This document shows positions 1 to 5,284 of a stretch of 8,463 nucleotides of DNA, piece by piece (position 1 is the stretch's first letter; the number at the start of each line of letters is the position of its first letter). The notes under the pieces are model-generated. The model was not told the origin of the DNA and ran no database searches. It saw only the letters and a list, made by a program, of their open reading frames with translations. The stretch comes from CAZBUH01 sp964495095 (GTDB lineage Bacteria > Bacillota > Clostridia > Oscillospirales > Oscillospiraceae): positions 1 to 8,463 of the forward strand of contig CAZBUH010000088.1 in NCBI GenBank assembly GCA_964495095.1. The letters run 5' to 3'. The translations under genes were made by a program, and so were the position numbers.

Positions 1-273
1 CTGCGCCACCTGGTAAGGCATCCGCGGATGGCCCTTGAGAACGCGGAGCGCTTCGGACTTTCGGAGCTGGAGCGGGATATTATTTTGAACCACATGTGGC
101 CTGTGACGCTGCGGCATATCCCGCATTACAGGGAGTCTGTGGCGGTAAATATGGCCGACAAGCTCTGCGCCGCGGCGGAAATGCTCCACATCTACAGCTT
201 TATCCGCAGCGGCGCCGGATTTATCGAGGCCGTGAAGCGCAGCCGGCCAAAGCCGAAGACCGCCGGAGTATAA
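1..273 (+). CDS. HD-domain protein, C-terminal fragment (5' end outside window)
   Basis: The frame is open from base 1 to a TAA at 271-273, so the window sees only the last 90 residues. The fragment reads LRHLVRHPRMALENAERFGL near its start, then ERDIILNHMWPVT and a stretch with YRESVAVNMADKLCAAAEM. This His-Pro spacing, followed by ILNHMWP and a late MADKLCA helix, resembles the C-terminal part of HD/HDIG metal-dependent phosphohydrolases found widely in clostridia. The metal-binding HD dyad itself would lie upstream and cannot be checked here, and no substrate can be inferred. A strong intrinsic terminator lies 13 bp past the stop, so the gene ends its own transcription unit and is not co-transcribed with rpsJ. 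In many Firmicutes the str operon lies near rpsJ; that is not the case immediately upstream here. Confidence 0.7.
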   Translation: MRHLVRHPRMALENAERFGLSELERDIILNHMWPVTLRHIPHYRESVAVNMADKLCAAAEMLHIYSFIRSGAGFIEAVKRSRPKPKTAGV

Positions 274-285
274 GAAAACATAGGG

Positions 286-336
286 AAAACGCCCGGAAAA
301 CCGGGAATGAAACGGTTTCCGGGCGTTTTGTATTTT
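286..336. terminator. Intrinsic terminator after the HD-domain gene, possibly bidirectional
   Basis: Bases 286-299 (AAAACGCCCGGAAA) are perfectly complementary to 316-329. CCG 301-303 can add three inner pairs with CGG 313-315 past a bulged A300. On the + strand the 3' arm runs into a T-rich tail at 326-336 (TTTTGTATTTT), the classical Rho-independent form. The arms begin and end with A4/T4, so the minus-strand transcript also ends its hairpin in TTTT. It could therefore serve the convergent small gene candidate at 344-478. Confidence 0.93.
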
Positions 337-343
337 AAGCGTA

Positions 344-478
344 TCAGTCGTCTGAATGCTGCCCGGCCTCTGCGGCGATGTCCGGGTCATGAGAAGTCAG
401 TTCCTTTGTCAATGCGCGGTTTGCGGCGAATCTGCTATACCGCATCGGAGCTTTGACTTCTCTTTTTTCCTGGGCCAT
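344..478 (-). CDS. Small hypothetical protein, 44 aa, minus strand
   Basis: Read on the minus strand, an ATG at 478-476 opens 44 codons to a TGA at 346-344. The product begins MAQEKREVKAPMRYSRFAAN and ends in an acidic stretch with HDPDIAAEAGQHSDD. It has a basic N-terminal half and an acidic tail, with no membrane segment or signal peptide. An AGGTG ribosome-binding-like stretch (complement of 488-492) lies 9 nt before the start. Codon choice (GCC, GAC, ATC, CTG, AAG) resembles the neighbouring genes. The gene would converge on the HD-domain gene and share its hairpin terminator, and would be divergent from the rpsJ promoter. I recognise no family. I see no convincing minus-strand promoter, so expression is unproven. 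The overlapping + strand frame (356-541) has no ribosome binding site and looks like a shadow. Confidence 0.45.
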   Translation of the reverse strand: MAQEKREVKAPMRYSRFAANRALTKELTSHDPDIAAEAGQHSDD

Positions 479-526
479 ATCATTGTACACCTGCACAACA
501 AACAAAAAAATATTCTCACAATACTA

Positions 527-555
527 TTGACAACTTTATAAAAGTTTGGTATTCT
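527..555 (+). promoter_or_regulatory. Sigma-A-type promoter of the S10 operon
   Basis: TTGACA at 527-532, a 17-bp spacer and TATTCT at 550-555 give a perfect -35 and a 4-of-6 -10 at ideal spacing in an AT-rich stretch. The expected start of transcription is around 561-563, which leaves a leader of about 300 nt before rpsJ. The spacer contains a small dyad (AACTTT 532-537, AAAGTT 541-546), which may be incidental. Confidence 0.88.
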
Positions 556-590
556 ACTAAAGCACGCTGTGAATATGGGCGTGTTGTGCG

Positions 591-668
591 ATGAAGCGGG
601 AGATTGCAGGTCGTCATTACCTGGTCACTTCCGTGGAGTATGTCCGTTATCCGCTTTTTTGCGGGTAA
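591..668 (+). CDS. Candidate 25-codon leader ORF in the rpsJ leader
   Basis: An ATG at 591 opens 25 codons to TAA 666-668. The peptide starts MKREIAGRHYLV and ends RYPLFCG. It begins about 30 nt after the predicted transcription start and ends about 58 nt before the attenuator-like hairpin, the layout expected of a leader peptide. Against it, no good ribosome binding site precedes the ATG (only GGGCG at 577-581). The same bases also carry the CAGGT/ACCTG hairpin, so the conservation unit could be RNA rather than peptide. There is no run of repeated regulatory codons of the amino-acid-operon type. Confidence 0.3.
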   Translation: MKREIAGRHYLVTSVEYVRYPLFCG

Positions 669-725
669 ACAATCGGGCGGCTGAGAGGATACCTTACACG
701 GCGTATATCGCCGGCAAAAAGGATT

Positions 726-759
726 AACCGGCCGGACTATGTCTTGTCGGTTTTATTTT
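726..759 (+). terminator. Attenuator-like intrinsic terminator inside the rpsJ leader
   Basis: AACCGGC 726-732 pairs with GTCGGTT 746-752 (one G-U). After a C733/T745 mismatch, GGAC 734-737 pairs with GTCT 741-744 around a UAU triloop. A T-rich tail follows directly (T751-754, A755, T756-759). Standing inside the leader of an essential operon, it can only make sense as a conditional terminator. Competing pairings are GCCGG 710-714 with CCGGC 728-732, and CCGGCC 728-733 with GGCCGG 761-766. Confidence 0.65.
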
Positions 760-803
760 AGGCCGGAGTGATACGCACGGTTGCGTGTACGGAATTTTCT
801 CAT

Positions 804-845
804 CGTACAAGAAAGCTGCGGGAATACCGCAAAACCAGATGTACG
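804..845 (+). promoter_or_regulatory. Two-helix hairpin directly before the rpsJ ribosome binding site
   Basis: CGTACA 804-809 pairs with TGTACG 840-845 and encloses TGCGG 817-821 paired with CCGCA 827-831 around a GAATA loop. The outer helix ends three bases before AGGAGG at 849-854, so folding could affect ribosome access. CGTACA can instead pair upstream with TGTACG 786-791, giving two exclusive states. Confidence 0.5.
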
Positions 846-861
846 TTTAGGAGGAACAAAA

Positions 862-1176
862 ATGGCAACAGCTAAAAAAATGATCCGTATCAGGCTGAAG
901 GCTTATGACCACCAGGTCATCGACCAGGCTGCCGAGAAGATCGTGGAGACCGCGAAGCGCACAGACGCAAAGGTTTCCGGCCCCATTCCCCTTCCCACCC
1001 AGAAGGAGGTAGTAACAATCCTCCGCGCTGTCCACAAATATAAGGACAGCCGTGAGCAGTTCGAGCGCAGAACCCATAAAAGGCTTATCGACATCCAGAA
1101 CCCCACTCAGAAAACCGTCGAGTCTCTGATGGCCCTGGAGCTTCCCGCCGGCGTCGAGATAGAGATAAAGCTCTAA
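862..1176 (+). CDS. rpsJ: 30S ribosomal protein S10
   Basis: S10 (104 aa; family usually about 102-103) sits in the head of the small subunit and, in many bacteria, doubles as NusE in transcription antitermination. Recognisable landmarks are RIRLKAYDHQVIDQ at 9-22, SGPIPLPT at 39-46, and the HKYKDSREQFERRTHKRLIDI block at 58-78, which carries the loop reaching 16S rRNA. The start is the ATG at 862 because AGGAGG at 849-854 lies 7 nt upstream and translation begins MATAKKMIRIRLKAYD, matching the family. A TTG at 781 in the same frame would add 27 residues within the structured leader and is rejected. The gene ends in tandem in-frame stops, TAA at 1174-1176 and TAG at 1177-1179. It is the first gene of the S10 operon but is separated from rplC by 129 nt. 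Confidence 0.99.
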   Translation: MATAKKMIRIRLKAYDHQVIDQAAEKIVETAKRTDAKVSGPIPLPTQKEVVTILRAVHKYKDSREQFERRTHKRLIDIQNPTQKTVESLMALELPAGVEIEIKL

Positions 1177-1305
1177 TAGGCGGATTTAAACTTCGTCAGT
1201 ACCCACACCCGGCGTCTTGCGGGCCGGGCGGGTCATGTTGCCGGACCAATACCGCGCCGGGGCGCGGCATGTACCGCAACCAATAACCTGTAAGGAGGAA
1301 ATAGT
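1177..1305 (+). promoter_or_regulatory. Structured 129-nt spacer between rpsJ and rplC
   Basis: The spacer contains no gene I can support. Hairpin A: ACCC 1201-1204 pairs with GGGT 1230-1233 and, inside a small internal loop, CCCGGC 1208-1213 pairs with GCCGGG 1223-1228. Hairpin B: GTTGC 1237-1241 pairs with GCAAC 1276-1280 (extended by GG 1243-1244 with CC 1274-1275), enclosing CCGCGC 1252-1257 paired with GCGCGG 1262-1267 around a CGGG tetraloop. There is no T tract, so these are not intrinsic terminators, and I see no promoter. AAGGAGG 1292-1298 follows as the rplC ribosome binding site. Confidence 0.6.
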
Positions 1306-2028
1306 ATGAAGAAAGCTATCATCGGCAAAAAGGTCGGCATGACGCAGATCTTCGATGAAGCGGGCAAGGTCGTCCCCGTAACTGTTATAGAAGCGGGCCC
1401 CTGCGTCGTCACAATGAAAAAGACGGACGAAAAAGACGGCTACACTTCGGTCCAGATGGGCTTCGCGGATGTTTCCGAGAAAAAGCTTACAAAGCCTGAG
1501 GCCGGACATCTCCAGAAAGCGGGCGTACCGCTTAAGAAGCATCTCAAGGAGTTCAGGCTTGAAGGCGCCGACGGGATGAACGTAGGCGACGAGATTAAGG
1601 CCGACGTCTTTGAGGCCGGGGACAAGGTTGACATTACCGGTATCTCCAAGGGCAAAGGCTACGCCGGCGTTATTAAGCGCTGGGGCGCGCAGCGTACTCC
1701 TACTTCCCACGGCGGCGGCCCTGTCCACAGACACGCCGGCTCCATGGGCTCAAGCTCCAGTCCTTCCCGTATCTTCAAGGGTAAGATAGGCGCAGGCCAC
1801 ATGGGCGATGAGCAGGTCACAGTCCAGAACCTGGACGTTGTTAAGGTAGACGCGGAGCTCAACATGATAGCTGTCCGCGGCGCCGTTCCCGGACCCAAGG
1901 GCGGCATTGTCTATATTAAGAACACCGTAAAGAACAACAAGGTGAAGGTCGGCGGCGAATCCGTCAGCCTCAACCCGCAGAAGGCTTCCGGCAGAAATCC
2001 CCAGAAGGCTTCCGCAAGAAAAGGCTAA
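1306..2028 (+). CDS. rplC: 50S ribosomal protein L3 with C-terminal repeat extension
   Basis: L3 binds 23S rRNA early in 50S assembly and sends a loop toward the peptidyl transferase centre. The N-terminus MKKAIIGKKVGMTQIF, the KGKGYAGVIKRWG segment (115-127) and the long loop with GGGPVHRHAGSMGSSSSPSR (136-155) and KGKIGAGHMG (158-167) are diagnostic. At 240 aa it is longer than the common 206-212. The excess is a tail after about residue 214 containing the tandem units NPQKASGR (223-230) and NPQKASAR (231-238), encoded by a 24+24-bp direct repeat. The start is fixed by AAGGAGG at 1292-1298, 7 nt upstream of the ATG. The next gene, rplD, begins 19 nt downstream. Confidence 0.99.
   Translation: MKKAIIGKKVGMTQIFDEAGKVVPVTVIEAGPCVVTMKKTDEKDGYTSVQMGFADVSEKKLTKPEAGHLQKAGVPLKKHLKEFRLEGADGMNVGDEIKADVFEAGDKVDITGISKGKGYAGVIKRWGAQRTPTSHGGGPVHRHAGSMGSSSSPSRIFKGKIGAGHMGDEQVTVQNLDVVKVDAELNMIAVRGAVPGPKGGIVYIKNTVKNNKVKVGGESVSLNPQKASGRNPQKASARKG
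1972..2019 (+). repeat. 24-bp tandem duplication encoding the L3 tail
   Basis: Two adjacent 24-bp units (1972-1995 and 1996-2019) share the core CAGAAGGCTTCCG and encode NPQKASGR and NPQKASAR. The remaining differences are scattered substitutions, so this looks like an older in-frame tandem duplication at the basic, probably disordered end of L3. Confidence 0.85.
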
Positions 2029-2047
2029 AGAAAGGAGAGAGTTTTAA

Positions 2048-2668
2048 ATGCCTACAGTCAAAGTATATAACATGGCCGGAGAGGTCACAGGCGAAACAGA
2101 ACTCTCCGAGGCGATATTTGGCGTCGAGCCCAATATGCCCGCCCTCCACAACGCCGTTAAAAACCACCTGGCAGCCTGCCGTCAGGGCACCCAGAGCGCC
2201 CTCACCAGAGCAGAGGTTTCCGGCGGCGGCATAAAGCCCTACCGTCAGAAGGGCACAGGCCGCGCCCGTCAGGGCAGCACCAGAGCCCCCCAGTGGACTC
2301 ACGGCGGCATTGTTTTTGCCCCCAAGCCCAGGGATTACAGCTATTCCGTTAACAAGAAGGAGCGGAGGCTTGCTCTCAAGTCCGCCCTCTCCCAGAAGGT
2401 CATCGACGAGGCCGTTATTGTTGTTGACAGCCTTGAGATGAGCGAGATAAAGACAAAGGAGTTCAAGAAATTCCTTGACGCCGTTAAGGCCGAGAAGGCT
2501 CTTGTAGTCACCCCGGAGAAGAACGAGGTCATCGTAAAGAGCGCCAGGAACATCCCCGGCGTCAAGACCACAATGGCCAATCTTCTGAACACTTACGACG
2601 TCCTCAATGCCAAGACCTTTATCGTTGACAAGGCCGCCCTGGCGAAGATCGAGGAGGTGTACGCCTAA
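2048..2668 (+). CDS. rplD: 50S ribosomal protein L4
   Basis: L4 (206 aa, typical length) combines a globular domain on the solvent side of the large subunit with a long loop that lines the peptide exit tunnel. The loop region is clear: RQGTQSALTRAEVSGGGIKP (45-64), then YRQKGTGRARQGSTRAPQW (65-83) and GGIVFAPKPRDYSY (86-99). This is the segment where macrolide-resistance mutations arise in other species; nothing aberrant is seen here. The ribosome binding site AAAGGAGAG at 2031-2039 lies 8 nt before the ATG. The stop codon overlaps the start of rplW by one base (TAATG), suggesting translational coupling. In enterobacteria L4 is the autoregulator of the S10 operon. It is therefore the first candidate ligand for the rpsJ leader, though nothing in its own sequence proves that. 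Confidence 0.99.
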   Translation: MPTVKVYNMAGEVTGETELSEAIFGVEPNMPALHNAVKNHLAACRQGTQSALTRAEVSGGGIKPYRQKGTGRARQGSTRAPQWTHGGIVFAPKPRDYSYSVNKKERRLALKSALSQKVIDEAVIVVDSLEMSEIKTKEFKKFLDAVKAEKALVVTPEKNEVIVKSARNIPGVKTTMANLLNTYDVLNAKTFIVDKAALAKIEEVYA

Positions 2669-2964
2669 TGAAGTCGGTATATGATGTTATCATCCGCCCC
2701 ATCATCACTGAGCAGTCCATGGAGCAGGGTGAGCTTAAGAAATACGCCTTCGAGGTCGCACGCAGCGCCAGCAAGCCCGAGATTAAGAACGCTGTGGAGA
2801 CCGCTTTCGGCGTGAAGGTTGACAAAGTCACCACCATCAATATGATGGGCAAGAAAAAGCGCACCGGCGCTTATCCCGTCGGCAGGCGCGCGTCCTGGAA
2901 AAAGGCCGTGGTGAGACTCACCGCCGATTCCAAGACTATCGAATTCTTCGAAGGAATGGTATAA
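2668..2964 (+). CDS. rplW: 50S ribosomal protein L23
   Basis: L23 (98 aa, normal) sits at the tunnel exit, where trigger factor and the signal recognition particle dock. The opening YDVIIRPIITEQSM, the FEVARSASKPEIKNAVETAF helix and GVKVDKVTTINMMGKKKR leading into the extended basic loop are family hallmarks, followed by WKKAVVRLTADSKTIEFFEG. The ribosome binding site GAGGAGGTG (2651-2659) lies inside the end of rplD, 8 nt before the ATG. The ATG shares base 2668 with the rplD stop, so the two should be translationally coupled. rplB follows after 14 nt. Confidence 0.99.
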   Translation: MKSVYDVIIRPIITEQSMEQGELKKYAFEVARSASKPEIKNAVETAFGVKVDKVTTINMMGKKKRTGAYPVGRRASWKKAVVRLTADSKTIEFFEGMV

Positions 2965-2978
2965 GGGAGGAAACATAG

Positions 2979-3815
2979 ATGTCTATTAAAGTTTATAAAC
3001 CTACCACTCCGGCGAGAAGAAATATGTCCGTTTCCGGCTTTGACGGCGTGGACAGGAAGGCCAAGCCGGAGAGAAGCCTCACTGAGACTCTCAAGAAGCA
3101 CTCCGGCCGCAACAGCTACGGCCGTATCACCGTCCGCCACAAGGGCGGCGGAAACAGAAGAAAATACCGTGTCATCGACTTCAAGCGCAATAAGCTTGAC
3201 GTCCCCGGCAAGGTAGTCCGCCTGGAGTACGACCCCAACAGAAGCGCTTTCATCGCCCTGATCGAATATACCGACGGCGATAAGGGCTATATCCTGGCCC
3301 CCATCGGCCTGGCGGCGGGAGACACTGTAATCGCTTCCCCCAACGCCGATATAAAGCCCGGCAACGCGCTTCCCATCAGCAACATCCCCGTAGGTACGGT
3401 AATCCACAACATTGAGATATATCCCGGCAAGGGCGCGCAGCTTGTCCGCAGCGCCGGCGTTGCGGCCCAGCTTATGGCTAAGGAAGGAAAGCTCGCTCAG
3501 GTGAGACTCCCCTCCGGCGAGTACAGATATATCCGTGTTGACTGCATGGCCACTATCGGCCAGGTCGGAAACATCGACCACGCCAACGTCCATCTGGGCA
3601 AGGCCGGCCGCAAGCGCCACATGGGCATCCGTCCCACCGTCCGCGGCAGCGTCATGAACCCCAACGACCATCCCCACGGCGGCGGCGAAGGCAAATCCCC
3701 CGTCGGCCGTCCCGGACCTGTTACCCCCTGGGGTAAGCCGGCCCTGGGCTATAAGACCCGCAAGACTAAGAACCCCACCGATAAGTTCATAGTTAAGCGC
3801 CGTAACGCGAAATAA
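2979..3815 (+). CDS. rplB: 50S ribosomal protein L2
   Basis: L2 (278 aa; family about 273-277) is one of the most conserved large-subunit proteins, needed for subunit association and close to the peptidyl transferase centre. The N-terminal KVYKPTTPARRNMSVSGF, RHKGGGNRRKYRVIDFKR (53-70), the central GNALPISNIPVGTVIHNIE (128-146) and the C-terminal RGSVMNPNDHPHGGGEGK (222-239) are all intact. The histidine-rich HPHGGGEG loop (231-238) includes the universally conserved His implicated in peptidyl transfer. The basic tail KTRKTKNPTDKFIVKRR binds 23S rRNA. AGGGAGG at 2964-2970 lies 8 nt before the ATG and overlaps the last base of the rplW stop. A long antisense frame runs across this gene (2871-3677) but is a composition artefact. 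Confidence 0.99.
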   Translation: MSIKVYKPTTPARRNMSVSGFDGVDRKAKPERSLTETLKKHSGRNSYGRITVRHKGGGNRRKYRVIDFKRNKLDVPGKVVRLEYDPNRSAFIALIEYTDGDKGYILAPIGLAAGDTVIASPNADIKPGNALPISNIPVGTVIHNIEIYPGKGAQLVRSAGVAAQLMAKEGKLAQVRLPSGEYRYIRVDCMATIGQVGNIDHANVHLGKAGRKRHMGIRPTVRGSVMNPNDHPHGGGEGKSPVGRPGPVTPWGKPALGYKTRKTKNPTDKFIVKRRNAK

Positions 3816-3836
3816 TCAGAGGAGGTCAATAATAAT

Positions 3837-4109
3837 ATGAGCAGAAGTATTAAAAAGGGCCCCTTTGCGGCGCCGGAGCTTTTAAAGCGGGTGGACGAGC
3901 TGAACGCGAAGAACGAGAAGCAGGTCCTTAAGACCTGGTCCCGGGCGTCCACCATTTTCCCGTCCTTTGTTGGACACACGATAGCCGTCCATGACGGACG
4001 CCGCCACGTTCCGGTGTACATCACCGAGGATATGGTCGGCCACAAGCTGGGCGAGTTCGCTCCGACGCGCACCTACCGCGGTCACGCCGGAAGCAAGACC
4101 ACGAAGTAA
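3837..4109 (+). CDS. rpsS: 30S ribosomal protein S19
   Basis: S19 (90 aa) forms a head complex with S13 near the A-site tRNA and the intersubunit bridge. MSRSIKKGPF at the start, WSRASTIFPSFVGHTIAVHD in the centre (34-53) and VGHKLGEFAPTRTYRGHAG near the end (67-85) are characteristic and intact. The ribosome binding site AGAGGAGGTC (3818-3827) precedes the ATG by about 9-10 nt. The gap to rplB is 21 nt and to rplV 14 nt, consistent with one mRNA. Confidence 0.99.
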   Translation: MSRSIKKGPFAAPELLKRVDELNAKNEKQVLKTWSRASTIFPSFVGHTIAVHDGRRHVPVYITEDMVGHKLGEFAPTRTYRGHAGSKTTK

Positions 4110-4123
4110 GGAGGCAGACTTAA

Positions 4124-4459
4124 ATGGAAGCAAAAGCACAGGCAAAATACGTGCGCATCTCTCCCCGTAAGGTGAAGATAGTCTGCGATCTTATCCGCGG
4201 CAAGGACGTTGGAACAGCCGCCGCGCTCCTGATGCAGACTCCCAAAGCGGCTTGCGAGCCCATGCTCAAGCTCCTCAAGAGCGCCGTCGCCAATGCGGAG
4301 AACAACCACAATATGGATCCCGAGAAGCTCTATGTTTCCGAGACCTACGCAAACCCCGGCCCCATACTGAAGCGCTTTATGCCAAGGGCCCAGGGAAGAG
4401 CGTACAGGATAAATAAGAGGACTTCCCACGTGACCATCGTTGTGAAGGAAAAGGAATAA
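4124..4459 (+). CDS. rplV: 50S ribosomal protein L22
   Basis: L22 (111 aa) binds all domains of 23S rRNA and, with L4, forms the constriction of the exit tunnel through a long beta hairpin. The helix start YVRISPRKVKIVCDLIRGK (9-27), the SAVANAENNHNM segment (53-64) and the hairpin tip ILKRFMPRAQGRAYRINKRTSH (81-102) are family signatures. No insertion or deletion is seen in the tip, where macrolide-resistance changes occur elsewhere. The ribosome binding site TAAGGAGG (4107-4114) overlaps the rpsS stop codon and lies 9 nt before the ATG. rpsC follows after 12 nt. Confidence 0.99.
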   Translation: MEAKAQAKYVRISPRKVKIVCDLIRGKDVGTAAALLMQTPKAACEPMLKLLKSAVANAENNHNMDPEKLYVSETYANPGPILKRFMPRAQGRAYRINKRTSHVTIVVKEKE

Positions 4460-4471
4460 GGGAGGCATATT

Positions 4472-5284
4472 ATGGGACAGAAAGTTAATCCCCACGGAAT
4501 GCGCGTGGGCGTAATCAAAGATTGGGACTCCCGCTGGTATGCCCGCGACGAAAAAGTCGGCGACCTCATTGTGGAGGACTACAACATCCGCAAATATCTT
4601 AAAAAGACCCTTTACTCCGCGGGCATCCCGAAAATCGAGATCGAGCGGGATAACGCCAGAGTAAAGATTTATATCCATTGCTCAAGGCCCGGACTTGTCA
4701 TCGGCAAGGGCGGCGCCGAGATTGAGAAGCTCCGCCTCACAATGGAGAAGAAGCTGGGCAAGCCCGTTTCCATCAGCATTGTTGAGGTAAAGACCCCCGA
4801 TACAAACGCTCAGCTTGTGGCCGAGAATATCGCCCAGCAGCTTGAGAAGCGTATCTCCTTCCGCCGCGCCATGAAGAACGCCATGTCCAGAGCTATGCGC
4901 ATGGGCGTCCGCGGCATCAAGGTCACCTGCGGCGGCCGTCTCGGCGGCGCCGAGATCGCCAGAAGCGAGACCTATCACGAGGGTACCATTCCCCTTCAGA
5001 CCCTGAGAGCCGACATCGAGTACGGCTTTGCCGAGGCCAACACGACCTACGGCAAAATCGGCGTCAAGGTGTGGATTTATAAGGGCGAGATACTGAGCCA
5101 GACCCTGCGCACTACGCCCAGGACCATGGACATGAGCAAGGCCGGAAACGACCGCAGGAACGACCGCAGAGACGGCCGCAGGAACGATCGCCGCGGAGGC
5201 TATAACAACAATCGTTCCGGCGCTCCCCGTCAGGGCGGCTACAATCGCGGCGGCCAGACACCCAGGGAAGGAGGCAACCGCTGA
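4472..5284 (+). CDS. rpsC: 30S ribosomal protein S3 with Arg/Gly/Asn-rich C-terminal tail
   Basis: S3 lies at the mRNA entry channel and contributes to the ribosomal helicase activity. MGQKVNPHGMRVGVIKDWDS opens the protein. The type-2 KH domain shows VIGKGG at 76-81, the basic FRRAMKNAMSRAMRMG helix is at 130-145, and the C-terminal domain contains GGRLGGAEIAR (154-164). At 270 aa it exceeds the usual 210-235. After about residue 220 comes a low-complexity tail with NDRR units at 226-229, 230-233 and 238-241, then RGGYNNN, GAPRQGGYNRGG and a final EGGNR. Tails like this are seen in several clostridial S3 proteins. Start: AAGGGAGG (4458-4465), 6 nt before the ATG. The rplP ribosome binding site lies within its last codons, and the TGA stop overlaps the rplP start by one base. 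Confidence 0.99.
   Translation: MGQKVNPHGMRVGVIKDWDSRWYARDEKVGDLIVEDYNIRKYLKKTLYSAGIPKIEIERDNARVKIYIHCSRPGLVIGKGGAEIEKLRLTMEKKLGKPVSISIVEVKTPDTNAQLVAENIAQQLEKRISFRRAMKNAMSRAMRMGVRGIKVTCGGRLGGAEIARSETYHEGTIPLQTLRADIEYGFAEANTTYGKIGVKVWIYKGEILSQTLRTTPRTMDMSKAGNDRRNDRRDGRRNDRRGGYNNNRSGAPRQGGYNRGGQTPREGGNR
5147..5194 (+). repeat. NDRR repeat in the S3 tail
   Basis: The bases encode NDRR-NDRR-DGRR-NDRR (S3 residues 226-241). The units share a CGCAGGAACGA or close variant at DNA level, suggesting repeat expansion. The tail is strongly basic and probably disordered. Confidence 0.75.

Larger units (their letters stand above)
562..861 (+). promoter_or_regulatory. Long structured 5' leader of rpsJ (candidate ribosomal-protein autoregulatory leader)
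   Basis: About 300 nt separate the predicted transcription start from the rpsJ ATG. Pairings visible in the sequence are GCAC 562-565 with GTGC 586-589, CAGGT 607-611 with ACCTG 619-623, CGGCG 699-703 with CGCCG 709-713, a terminator-like hairpin at 726-752, ATACGCA 771-777 with TGCGTGT 782-788, and a two-helix hairpin at 804-845. A 25-codon open frame occupies 591-668. Long leaders before rpsJ are the site of autoregulation by L4 in gamma-proteobacteria (transcription attenuation plus translation repression). Whether L4 or another protein acts here is inference. The sequence is not recognisably the enterobacterial S10 leader. Confidence 0.7.

Noticed and set aside
356..541. 61-codon + strand frame between terminator and promoter
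   Set aside because: It has no ribosome binding site, an unnatural Cys/Phe/His-rich product and it runs through the S10 promoter -35 box. The minus-strand frame there is more coding-like.
676..692. GGCGGCTGAGAGGATACC resembles the CUGAGA half of a TPP riboswitch
   Set aside because: The second conserved half (ACCUGAU...UAAUGCCAGCGUAGGGA-type sequence) is absent downstream, and the gene controlled is rpsJ, not a thiamin gene.
781..861. Upstream TTG extension of rpsJ by 27 residues
   Set aside because: The ATG at 862 has AGGAGG at the right distance and matches the S10 N-terminus; the extension lies in structured leader RNA with no ribosome binding site.
2871..3677. 268-codon minus-strand frame opposite rplB
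   Set aside because: It is an antisense shadow produced by the codon bias of rplB: no ribosome binding site, no family resemblance, and it fully overlaps an unmistakable L2 gene.
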